Assembly: GCA_049802235.1 (NCBI GenBank)
Contig: JBARMB010000089.1
Span: 1 to 24,883, forward strand
DNA from: VBDM01 sp049802235
GTDB taxonomy: Bacteria > Pseudomonadota > Gammaproteobacteria > Burkholderiales > SG8-39
Direction: 5' to 3'
DNA length: 24,883 nucleotides
This document shows, in pieces, positions 7,865 through 14,735 of this stretch. Numbering within the stretch: the first letter of the stretch is position 1; every line of letters begins with the position of its first letter. Below the pieces are notes generated by a model. The model ran no database searches, had not been told where the DNA came from, and worked only from the letters and a program-made list of their open reading frames with translations. The translations under genes were made by a program, and so were the position numbers.

Positions 7865-8009
7865 CTATGGGTGCAGCCGATGCCCTCGCCCCTGGCGCGC
7901 CCCGGCCAGCCGCGCAGGCACGTTCGCTGAAACCCCGCCTCACCCCGCAAGCGGGAGAGGCGAGAAGTGCGGCAAACGCTGAACGAGGAAAATGTTTTTG
8001 ACATTTTGC
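7865..8009 (-). other. Intergenic region mobA-moeA with two hairpins
   Basis: Directly after the mobA stop is an AT-rich 7-bp hairpin. On the plus strand AAAATGT (7989-7995) and ACATTTT (8001-8007) flank a 5-base loop. Further on, CGCCT, CCCGC, GCGGG and AGGCG at 7938-7964 form an interrupted GC-rich hairpin of the kind found in dispersed intergenic repeats. No convincing promoter for moeA is visible. Confidence 0.45.
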
Positions 8010-8594
8010 TCATCCGTTCGGCAGGCTGGCCCAGGCTTCGAGTTCTTCCCGGGTATTGATGTTGGAGAACGCCCCGGCTTCGTCGTCGAAGGCGACCTCG
8101 ATCACTTTCAGCGAGGCGTACCAGGCGTCGATCTTGCGTCCGCCGCCCTCAAGAAATGCGCTGAGATGCGGCAGCAGCCCGCGGCGGCAGAGCGAGAACA
8201 CCGGATGCGGTTGATCGCCGGTCTTCGCCACGGCGAGGTCCGCCGCTTCGCGCCCGAGCGCTTCACGCAGGCGCCGGACGAGATCGCCGGCGAGGAACGG
8301 CGAGTCGCAGGGGCAGGTAACGACGAGATCGTGGGACGCCGCCTTGAGGCCGGCGTGAAGGCCGGCGAGAGGGCCGGCGAAGCCGCCGATCTCATCGGCG
8401 ATGACGCGGCGGCCGAGGCGCGCGTACTCCTTCGTGTTCTGGTTGGCGTTGATGATGATTTCGTCCACCTGCGGCGCGAGGCGCGCGATCACCCACTCGA
8501 TCATCGGCTTGCCGCGCAGGACTTGCAGGCCCTTGTCCACGCCGCCCATGCGCCGCCCCTGGCCGCCGGCGAGGATAAGCCCGGTGATGCCCAT
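8010..8594 (-). CDS. mobA: Molybdenum cofactor guanylyltransferase MobA
   Basis: MobA joins GMP from GTP to Mo-molybdopterin, giving the bis-MGD cofactor that DMSO-reductase-family enzymes such as formate dehydrogenase need. The 194-residue protein has the GTP-binding loop LILAGGQGRRMGGVDKG (residues 6-22), the metal-binding CPCDSPFL stretch and the PHPVFSL segment typical of MobA. It begins 6 bases after the fdhD stop, so it is cotranscribed with moaA and fdhD. Its presence beside a bis-MGD enzyme makes functional sense. The identification is firm; MocA, a relative that adds CMP, lacks this exact loop pattern. Confidence 0.95.
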   Translation of the reverse strand: MGITGLILAGGQGRRMGGVDKGLQVLRGKPMIEWVIARLAPQVDEIIINANQNTKEYARLGRRVIADEIGGFAGPLAGLHAGLKAASHDLVVTCPCDSPFLAGDLVRRLREALGREAADLAVAKTGDQPHPVFSLCRRGLLPHLSAFLEGGGRKIDAWYASLKVIEVAFDDEAGAFSNINTREELEAWASLPNG

Positions 8595-8600
8595 GGCTCG

Positions 8601-9482
8601 CTACGCCACCATCGTCGGCGCGACGGACTTCCTGAAGCGGTGCTTGCCGGTGAAGAGCAGGTAGTGCTTGCCGCCCGCCGCGCGGCCGATCATGGTGATG
8701 CCGACCCTCGATGCGATGTCGTGGCCCATCTTGGTCAGGCCCGAGCGCGACACGAGGAAAGGAATCTGCATTTGCGCCGCCTTGATCACCATCTCCGAAG
8801 TGAGCCGGCCGGTGGTGTAGAAGATCTTGTCGGAACCATCGACGTCATCGAGCCACATCTGGCCGGCGATGGCGTCGACGGCGTTGTGCCTGCCGACGTC
8901 CTCGACGAAGTAAAGGATCTCCGCGCCGGCGTTGCCTGCCGCGTTTGTCGCAAGGGCACAGCCGTGCACTGCGCCGGCCGACTTGTAGATGGTCTCGTGG
9001 AGGCGCACGGCATCGAGCAGGGCGTGCAGCGTCTCCTCGGTGAGGGCGACATCGTCGCGCAGCCTGATGGAGTCGATTTCCTCCATCAGGTCGCCGAACA
9101 CCGTGCCCTGGCCGCAGCCGGTGGTCACGGTGCGCTTTTTCATTTTCTCCCGCATTTTCCTATCGAAGCCCTTGGTGGCCTTGCGCGTGGTGACCGCGAC
9201 CGATTCGGTTTCCCAGTCGACCTGCACTGCGGCGATTTCCTCGATGGACTTCACCAGCCGCTGGTTGCGCAGGTAGCCGAGGGCCAGTGCCTCGGGCGCC
9301 TGGCCGAGAGTCATCAGGGTGACGACCTCGCGCCTGTCGACGTAGAGCGTGAGCGGATTCTCGCCGGCGATCGGCGTGGCGACGGCCTCACCGCGCTCGT
9401 TGATTGCCTCCACTTCGAAGCTGAGCGGGCGGCCCGCGTGAGTGAGCTGCGGGCGCTGCAAATTGCGTTCGGGGGCCTTCAC
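8601..9482 (-). CDS. fdhD: Formate dehydrogenase accessory sulfurtransferase FdhD
   Basis: FdhD passes sulfur from a cysteine desulfurase to the molybdenum of the formate dehydrogenase cofactor, without which the enzyme is inactive. The 293-residue protein shows the family stretches GENPLTLYVDRREV, TLGQAPEALALGYL, TTGCGQGTVFGD (residues 120-131), VRLHETIYKSAGAVHGCAL and EDVGRHNAVDAIAG. The sulfur-carrying loop has Cys123, but the second cysteine of the E. coli CxxC motif is replaced (Cys-Gly-Gln-Gly). The GTG start is only 3 bases from the moaA stop, so the genes are translationally coupled. A basic segment (DRKMREKMKKR) precedes the loop. Confidence 0.95.
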   Translation of the reverse strand: MKAPERNLQRPQLTHAGRPLSFEVEAINERGEAVATPIAGENPLTLYVDRREVVTLMTLGQAPEALALGYLRNQRLVKSIEEIAAVQVDWETESVAVTTRKATKGFDRKMREKMKKRTVTTGCGQGTVFGDLMEEIDSIRLRDDVALTEETLHALLDAVRLHETIYKSAGAVHGCALATNAAGNAGAEILYFVEDVGRHNAVDAIAGQMWLDDVDGSDKIFYTTGRLTSEMVIKAAQMQIPFLVSRSGLTKMGHDIASRVGITMIGRAAGGKHYLLFTGKHRFRKSVAPTMVA

Positions 9483-9485
9483 ACT

Positions 9486-10571
9486 TCACCCCCCGATATA
9501 CGACATCTCGATCTTGCGCAGCTTCGCGGTCTCGGCGGTGCGGATCTCCGAGTAGCGGTCGGCGCGCGCATGCCAGATGCGTGTTATCGCCGAGTGAATC
9601 TCCTCGTCGGATGATCCGCCTCGCAGCATGCCGCGCAGATCATAGCCCTGGCCCGCGAACAGGCACGTATAGAGCATGCCTTCGGTCGAGAGCCGAGCGC
9701 GGGTGCAAGTGCGGCAGAACGCCTGCGTCACCGAGGAGATCACGCCGATTTCGCCGGATCCGTCCCGGTAGCGCCAGCGCCCGGCGACTTCGCCGGGATA
9801 GTTCGGATCGAGCGGCTCGAGCGGCATCTCGGCGTCGATCATGCGGACGACCTCGGCCGACGGCACGACGTCGTCCATGCGCCAGCCGTTGGTGGCGCCG
9901 ACGTCCATGTACTCGATGAAGCGCACGATGTGCCCGCTGTCCTTGAAGTGGCGCGCCATCGGCACGACCGACTGCTCGTTTGCGCCGCGTTTCACCACCA
10001 TGTTGATCTTGATCGGAGCCAGCCCGGCTGCCGCGGCCGTGTCGATGCCGTTGAGCACTTCGGTCACGGGGAAATCGGCGTCGTTGATCGCCCGGAACAC
10101 CGAATCGTCGAGCGAGTCGAGGCTCACGGTGACCCGCTGCAGGCCGGCGCTCTTCAGCGAGCGAGCTTTTTTTGCCAGCAGCGCGCCGTTGGTCGTCAGC
10201 GTCAGATCGAGCCCGGGAATCCTCGCCAGCATCTCGACCAGGCGCTCGAGATTCTTGCGCAGCAGCGGTTCGCCGCCGGTGAGGCGGATCTTCTCGATAC
10301 CTTGGCCCCTGAAAATGCGCGTCAGGCGCGCGATTTCCTCGAAACTGAGCAGCTCGCTGCGGGCAAGGAACGGGTAGTCGGAGCCGAACACGTCCCGCGG
10401 CATGCAGTAGACGCAGCGGAAATTGCAGCGGTCGGTGACGGAAATTCGCAGATCGCGCAGATGCCGGCCGAGCGTGTCGGCGCCGGCATGCGCGGCGTCG
10501 GGCAAAGACCCTCCCTTGGGCAGGGCTTTCGACCTGCGTCCGTCGGCGATCGGGATTATCCGTTCAGTCAT
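9486..10571 (-). CDS. moaA: GTP 3',8-cyclase MoaA (radical SAM)
   Basis: MoaA performs the first step of molybdenum cofactor synthesis, rearranging GTP with a 5'-deoxyadenosyl radical. With the start at ATG 10571 it has 361 residues. Cys49, Cys53 and Cys56 (CNFRCVYC) bind the radical SAM cluster. LTGGEPLLR and LTTNGALL follow, and the C-terminal cluster cysteines lie in FCRTCTRARL and YTCLF. It ends in the invariant Gly-Gly tail (SYIGG) needed for catalysis. An upstream GTG at 10634 would add 21 residues, but a candidate -10 box (TATGAT, minus strand 10642-10637) places the transcript start after that codon, so the ATG is preferred. It is the first gene of the leftward operon. Confidence 0.94.
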   Translation of the reverse strand: MTERIIPIADGRRSKALPKGGSLPDAAHAGADTLGRHLRDLRISVTDRCNFRCVYCMPRDVFGSDYPFLARSELLSFEEIARLTRIFRGQGIEKIRLTGGEPLLRKNLERLVEMLARIPGLDLTLTTNGALLAKKARSLKSAGLQRVTVSLDSLDDSVFRAINDADFPVTEVLNGIDTAAAAGLAPIKINMVVKRGANEQSVVPMARHFKDSGHIVRFIEYMDVGATNGWRMDDVVPSAEVVRMIDAEMPLEPLDPNYPGEVAGRWRYRDGSGEIGVISSVTQAFCRTCTRARLSTEGMLYTCLFAGQGYDLRGMLRGGSSDEEIHSAITRIWHARADRYSEIRTAETAKLRKIEMSYIGG

Positions 10572-10685
10572 GGCTGGTTTGACTCGCGCAATCGCGCAAG
10601 TTGCAGCGCAAGTTGCGAATTGTCGCGTAACCACGCATCATAAACCGGGTTCACAGAATTTGCGCCGATCAGTATAGCCGGAAAA
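10572..10685. promoter_or_regulatory. Divergent moaA / formate dehydrogenase control region with repeats
   Basis: Both operons start here. Rightward, TTCACA (10650-10655) and TATAGC (10673-10678) with a 17-base spacer form a good sigma-70-like promoter. It would start transcription at or next to the ATG at 10686. Leftward, TATGAT (10642-10637) is a candidate -10 without a clear -35. GCGCAAGTTGC occurs twice in direct orientation with a 12-base period (10594-10604 and 10606-10616), and a third GCGCAA lies at 10586. Between the copies TTGC-AGC-GCAA is a small palindrome. These could be binding sites for a regulator acting on both arms. Confidence 0.5.
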
Positions 10686-11162
10686 ATGACCTATCCCAGC
10701 CTCGCCGTCGCGGTCATCATGGAGCGCACGCCGCTCGCCAGTCGCTGGCAGTCGGAGAAATGGGAGCCGATCGGCGTGCTTGCCGAGGCGAGCGGGCCCG
10801 GCGTGCCGCCGCGCGTACTCATGCAAGATGCTTCGCGGACGCAATGGTTGCATCCGGGTTTCAAGCTGGAACTGTTTCACGACGAGGCCGAGGGTTATTA
10901 CCTCAATCTTTCCGCGCCCGCGCCGTTCGTGTTCGTCAACTGGCTGGAAGAGGACGGCGCCGGCGTTCCGAGGCTCGTCACGGTGAGCTACAACGAAGCC
11001 GCTCGCCAGATGGACGGCGGGGCGCGCGTGGACGGCGTGCCGATGCCGGGCGAGTGGATACCGTGGCTCGCGGAATACGTGCAAAAGCATTACAAGCCCG
11101 AGCCGAAGAAAAAGCGCATCCGCCCGCCTTCGTTCAAAGGCGCGAGGAGGGACGCGGCGTGA
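10686..11162 (+). CDS. DUF3305 domain protein, formate dehydrogenase operon
   Basis: This 158-residue soluble protein has no signal peptide. The segments VIMERTPLASRWQSEKWEPIGV (in pieces), FHDEAEGYYLNLSAPAPFVFVNW and EWIPWLAEYVQKHY match what I recall of DUF3305. That family is found almost only beside DUF3306 and formate dehydrogenase genes in proteobacteria. The C-terminal tail is strongly basic (EPKKKRIRPPSFKGARR). Its biochemical role is unknown; maturation or assembly of formate dehydrogenase is the usual guess from context. The ATG lies only about 8 bases behind the predicted -10 box and lacks a strong ribosome site, so the mRNA may be leaderless. Met12 is an alternative start. It overlaps the next gene (GTGA). 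Confidence 0.82.
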   Translation: MTYPSLAVAVIMERTPLASRWQSEKWEPIGVLAEASGPGVPPRVLMQDASRTQWLHPGFKLELFHDEAEGYYLNLSAPAPFVFVNWLEEDGAGVPRLVTVSYNEAARQMDGGARVDGVPMPGEWIPWLAEYVQKHYKPEPKKKRIRPPSFKGARRDAA

Positions 11163-11668
11163 GCGCAGACAAGGAGCACTTCCTCGTGCGCTGGTCGCGG
11201 CGCAAGCTCAAAGCGGAAAAAGCGGCGCCCGACCCGGAAGCCGCAGTCCCGGCAGTGGCGCCGGCTGCTGCTTCGGCAGCGGCGCCCGCTTCCCCGAAAC
11301 CGGAGCTGCCGCCGGTCGATTCGTTGCAGGGGCTGGCGTCGGAGTACAAGGACTTCCTCAATCCCCAGGTGGACGAGAAAGTTCGCCAAGCCGCGCTGAA
11401 GAAGCTTTTCCACGATCCGCATTTCAACGTCATGGACGGGCTCGACACCTATATCGACGACTACTCCAGGCCCGACCCGATCCCCGAGTCGATGCTGAGA
11501 ACGCTCGAGCATGCCAAGGGCTTGTTGTTTCCGGAAGAAAAGGAAGAGACGGCGAAACTGGCGCCCGTGGAACAACTTGCCCAGGCTGACGAATCCGGAA
11601 CGAAGGTGCCCGAGAACACAGGCCGGTCGGAAGCGGGAACTCCAATTCCGCCCGAACCCCAGGCCTGA
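11159..11668 (+). CDS. DUF3306 domain protein, formate dehydrogenase operon
   Basis: This 169-residue protein starts at a GTG inside the last codons of the DUF3305 gene. It opens with the family's FLVRWSRRK motif (residues 7-15). A linker very rich in Ala and Pro follows (about 22-55), then the conserved core (about 56-125) with SLQGLASEYKDFLNP, VRQAALKKLFHDPHFNVMDG and DDYSRPDPIPESMLRTL. An acidic tail closes it. No membrane helix, metal motif or enzyme motif is visible. DUF3305 and DUF3306 occur together next to formate dehydrogenases, so a joint assembly role is inferred, not shown. A 45-base gap separates it from the next gene. Confidence 0.85.
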   Translation: MSADKEHFLVRWSRRKLKAEKAAPDPEAAVPAVAPAAASAAAPASPKPELPPVDSLQGLASEYKDFLNPQVDEKVRQAALKKLFHDPHFNVMDGLDTYIDDYSRPDPIPESMLRTLEHAKGLLFPEEKEETAKLAPVEQLAQADESGTKVPENTGRSEAGTPIPPEPQA

Positions 11669-11713
11669 CGGGTCGGGGCTGGCATCAAACGTCCATCCAG
11701 AATCGGTTCCCCC

Positions 11714-13831
11714 ATGCCGCTCGAAGACCGCACTCTCAAGCTGTGCAACTGCAACCGGACCATGGCGCTCGACGCCAGGGCGCTGGCGGGCGCGCTCAAG
11801 CTCACGCAGCCGATCCACATTTACACCGAGCTGTGCCGCAAGGAGATCGGCAGCTTTGAGGAAGCGCTGAAGGACGAGGCCTGCGTCGTCGCCTGCACCC
11901 AGGAGGCGCCGCTGTTTTCGGAACTCGCCGAGCAGTCGGATGCGAAGACGGAACTGAAATTCATCAACATTCGCGAGCATGCGGGCTGGTCGAAGGAAGG
12001 CGCGAAGGCGACCCCGAAGATCGCGGCGCTGCTCGCGCTCGCCGGCCTGCCCGAGGCCGAGCCGGTGCCGGTCGTGTCCTACAAGTCCGGCGGAGAGCTT
12101 CTGATCATCGGCCCGGCCGAGGCGGCGATTCCCTGGGCGGAGAAGCTCGCCGGGCAGCTCGAGGTGAACGTGCTGATCACGTCGCAGCGCTCCAAGGCGG
12201 GGGAGGGGCCCCGCCGCATCGATTCGGGCGAGCTGCCGGCGGAACGCCGCTACCCGGTATGGTCGGGCAAAGTGGTGTCGGTGAAGGGCTATCTCGGCGC
12301 GTTCGAAGTCGCCTGGACGCAGGACAACCCGATCGATCTCGAGGTGTGCACGCGCTGCAACGCCTGCGTCCACGCCTGCCCGGAACACGCGATCGATTTT
12401 TCCTATCAGGTCGATATGGGGAAATGCAAGGCGCACCGGCAGTGCGTCAAGGCCTGCGGCGCGATCGGCGCGATCGATTTCGAACGCACCGATCGCGGGC
12501 GCAGCGAGCGCTTCGACATGGTGCTCGACTTGTCGCGCGTGCCGCTCATCCGGCTGCCGCAGCCGCCGCAGGGCTACCTCGCGCCGGGCGACGATCCGCT
12601 CGAGCAGGCGCTCGCCGCGGCGCAGCTCGCGCAGATGGTGGGCGAGTTCGAGAAGCCCAAGTTCTTCGCCTACAACGGGAAGATCTGCGCCCACAGCCGC
12701 TCGGCCAAGGCCGGTTGCGACCAGTGCATCGACGTGTGTTCGACCGGAGCGATTTCCGCCGACGGCGATCACGTCAAGGTCGATCCGCATCTTTGCATGG
12801 GCTGCGGCGGCTGTGCCACCGTGTGCCCATCCGGCGCGATGACCTATGCCTATCCGCGCATACCCGATGTCGGCGCGCGGCTAAAGCGCCTGCTCTCGGT
12901 GTATCTGCAGGCGGGCGGCAAGGATGCCTGCCTGCTTCTGCATGACACCACCGACAGCCGCGCGCTTATCGCAAGACTTGCGCGGCGCGGGCACGGCCTG
13001 CCGGCACGGGTCATCCCGCTCGAAGTCCATCATCCCGCCGCGGCCGGAATAGATCTGCAGCTGGCGGCGCTGGCTTATGGCGCGAGCCAGGTCGTGGTGC
13101 TCGCCACGCCGAAACAGGCGGCGGACTACGGCGACGCGGCGAAGAAGCAGATGGGTTTTGCTGAAGCTGTCGTCAATGCTCTCGGCTACGGCGGCACGCA
13201 TTTCCGGCTGGTGGCGACGGACAATATCGCCGAACTCGAAAAGGAAGTGTGGGCGCTTGCGCCCGCCGTAACCGTATCGAAACCGGCCGCTTTCAACCTC
13301 TCCGCCGAGAAGCGCGCAACGCTCGAATTCGCCATCGAGCATCTGGCGAAGCTCGCGCCTTCGCCGCAGGGGGAAATCGCGCTCGGTGCCGGCGCGCCCT
13401 ATGGGCAGGTCCTGGTGAACAAGAAGACCTGCACCTTGTGCATGGCCTGCGTCGGAGCGTGTCCCGGATCCGCGCTCCTGGACGGGCGCGAGCGGCCGAT
13501 GCTCAAGTTCATCGAGCGCAACTGCGTGCAGTGCGGGCTGTGCGTGAACACCTGCCCGGAGAATGCGATCACGCTCGCGCCGCGCCTGCTGCTCGCGGCG
13601 CAGGCAAAACAGGAAGTGGTGCTGAACGAGGCCGAGCCGTTCAACTGCGTGAGCTGCGGCAAGCCGTTCGGGACCCGGCAGATGGTGGACAACATGCTCG
13701 TCAAGCTCTCCGGTCATTCGATGTTCGCCGGGGGCGGCGCGCTAAAACGCTTGCAGATGTGCGCCGACTGCCGCGTCGTCGACATGATTGAGAACACGGG
13801 CGAGATCAAGATTCAGGACATCAGGCCGTGA
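11714..13831 (+). CDS. Multi-cluster 4Fe-4S protein of the formate dehydrogenase operon
   Basis: This 705-residue, probably cytoplasmic protein is a poly-ferredoxin. It has no signal peptide. The N-terminal 120 residues hold scattered cysteines (CNCNRT at 11-16, Cys41, Cys57, Cys61) and look like a degenerate redox domain. Cluster motifs follow: Cys212/215/218/222; an incomplete set at Cys238/244/248; Cys325 with Cys335/338/342; Cys361/364/367/371; Cys573/576/579/583; and Cys604/607/610/614. Near the end two CxxC pairs (645/648 and 683/686) could bind zinc or a rubredoxin-type iron. Homologues sit in formate dehydrogenase clusters of Shewanella and betaproteobacteria (recollection). It may pass electrons during cofactor sulfuration or assembly, but the role is not established. 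No ribosome site precedes the ATG. Confidence 0.85.
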   Translation: MPLEDRTLKLCNCNRTMALDARALAGALKLTQPIHIYTELCRKEIGSFEEALKDEACVVACTQEAPLFSELAEQSDAKTELKFINIREHAGWSKEGAKATPKIAALLALAGLPEAEPVPVVSYKSGGELLIIGPAEAAIPWAEKLAGQLEVNVLITSQRSKAGEGPRRIDSGELPAERRYPVWSGKVVSVKGYLGAFEVAWTQDNPIDLEVCTRCNACVHACPEHAIDFSYQVDMGKCKAHRQCVKACGAIGAIDFERTDRGRSERFDMVLDLSRVPLIRLPQPPQGYLAPGDDPLEQALAAAQLAQMVGEFEKPKFFAYNGKICAHSRSAKAGCDQCIDVCSTGAISADGDHVKVDPHLCMGCGGCATVCPSGAMTYAYPRIPDVGARLKRLLSVYLQAGGKDACLLLHDTTDSRALIARLARRGHGLPARVIPLEVHHPAAAGIDLQLAALAYGASQVVVLATPKQAADYGDAAKKQMGFAEAVVNALGYGGTHFRLVATDNIAELEKEVWALAPAVTVSKPAAFNLSAEKRATLEFAIEHLAKLAPSPQGEIALGAGAPYGQVLVNKKTCTLCMACVGACPGSALLDGRERPMLKFIERNCVQCGLCVNTCPENAITLAPRLLLAAQAKQEVVLNEAEPFNCVSCGKPFGTRQMVDNMLVKLSGHSMFAGGGALKRLQMCADCRVVDMIENTGEIKIQDIRP

Positions 13832-14448
13832 GCGCGAATGTCACGCAGTTGAGCTTCCACTCGCCGCTGGCTCCGGAAGATCAGGCGCGCGCCGGCTATT
13901 ACGCGCTGCTGGCGCGGCTCTACTATGCCGGGCCGGATGCGGCGCTGCTGGCCGCCATCGCCGGCGCCGACGAAATCGCCGGCGAGGAACATTCAGCCCT
14001 GGCGAGCGCGTGGCGCGCGCTGGCGGCCGCAGCACGGGCGATGGACGCCGAAGCGGCGGCGCTGGAGTACGACGAGGTTTTCGTCGGCACCGGCAAGGCC
14101 GAGGTCACGCTCTATGCGACGTTTTATCTTGCCGAGACCGGCCGCGAAAAAATCCTGGTGCGACTCAAGGACGAAATCGCGGCAATGGGGCTGGCAAAGG
14201 CGGACAGCGCCCGGGAGCCGGAAGACCACATCGCCGGCCTGTTCGAGGTCATGCGGCATTTGATCATGCAGGGATCGGACGATGCTGCATTACAACAAAA
14301 GGTTTTTTTCGAGCGTTACATCGAGCCATTTTTCTCTCGATTTTGCGATGCAACATCAGCAAGTGATAAAACGAATTTCTACAAGTACGCGGGAAATTTT
14401 GCCCGCACATTTCTTGCGGTTGAAACGGAGTCCCTAAAGGTGTTCTAA
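13828..14448 (+). CDS. TorD/DmsD-family molybdoenzyme chaperone
   Basis: This 206-residue all-helical protein resembles TorD-like chaperones. The characteristic stretch EYDEVFVGTGKAEVTLYATFYL (about residues 77-98, in pieces) corresponds to the conserved ExxxLFxGP...Y region, and a C-terminal PFFSRFCD-like segment follows. Such chaperones hold the twin-arginine leader and apo-form of Mo enzymes until the cofactor is inserted. Here the client would be the catalytic subunit three genes on. The GTG start overlaps the preceding stop (GTGA). The last 60 codons are clearly richer in A and T than the rest of the operon. A possible internal promoter overlaps the stop codon. Confidence 0.85.
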   Translation: MSANVTQLSFHSPLAPEDQARAGYYALLARLYYAGPDAALLAAIAGADEIAGEEHSALASAWRALAAAARAMDAEAAALEYDEVFVGTGKAEVTLYATFYLAETGREKILVRLKDEIAAMGLAKADSAREPEDHIAGLFEVMRHLIMQGSDDAALQQKVFFERYIEPFFSRFCDATSASDKTNFYKYAGNFARTFLAVETESLKVF

Positions 14449-14449
14449 T
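14420..14449 (+). promoter_or_regulatory. Candidate internal promoter before the structural formate dehydrogenase genes
   Basis: TTGAAA (14420-14425) and TCTAAT (14444-14449), each one mismatch from the sigma-70 consensus, are 18 bases apart and overlap the end of the TorD-like gene. The region is locally AT-rich. Transcription from here would cover only the structural subunits. The support is pattern only. Confidence 0.35.
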
Positions 14450-14508
14450 GGCAGGCGTATAGTGTTTTAGTGATATGCATTCAGTGCCCGACAAGGAGAA
14501 GAAACATC

Positions 14509-14718
14509 ATGAGCCAAACTAAAACCAGAACTAGACTCAGCCGTAGAAACTTCCTGTTGGCGGTAGGCGCAAGCGGCGCCGCAACGGCGGTTGCGATTGC
14601 CTCGAAGGCGGTCAACCCGACGGCGACAAAAGCCGTCACCGGCGGCGATGGAAAGCGCGGCAAGGGCTACCAGGAAACCGCGCACGTCCGCAGCTACTAC
14701 AACACCACAAAAGTTTGA
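14509..14718 (+). CDS. Small twin-arginine signal protein of the formate dehydrogenase cluster (FdhX-like)
   Basis: This 69-residue protein starts at an ATG with an AAGGAGAAG ribosome site. It is mostly a Tat signal: SRRNFLLAVGASGAATAVAI (residues 11-30) with the twin arginine. A short polar tail ends KGYQETAHVRSYYNTTKV. No cofactor motif is present. A protein of this kind lies just before the catalytic subunit in many proteobacterial formate dehydrogenase clusters; in Shewanella it is called FdhX (recollection). It may be a small subunit or a helper for export of the complex. The catalytic subunit starts 17 bases after its stop. A longer start at 14470 lacks a ribosome site. Confidence 0.8.
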   Translation: MSQTKTRTRLSRRNFLLAVGASGAATAVAIASKAVNPTATKAVTGGDGKRGKGYQETAHVRSYYNTTKV

Positions 14719-14735
14719 CCCGAGGAGGCGTAACC

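Noticed and set aside
7992..9614. 540-codon plus-strand open frame across mobA and fdhD
   Set aside because: It spans two well-identified genes on the other strand and shows no recognisable domain.
10572..10640. Moco riboswitch in the moaA leader
   Set aside because: The leader between the candidate transcript start and the ATG is only about 60 bases and shows tandem repeats rather than the long multi-stem fold expected.
10586..10640. FNR or CRP site in the divergent region
   Set aside because: TTGC-AGC-GCAA and nearby repeats do not fit TTGAT-N4-ATCAA or the CRP pattern.
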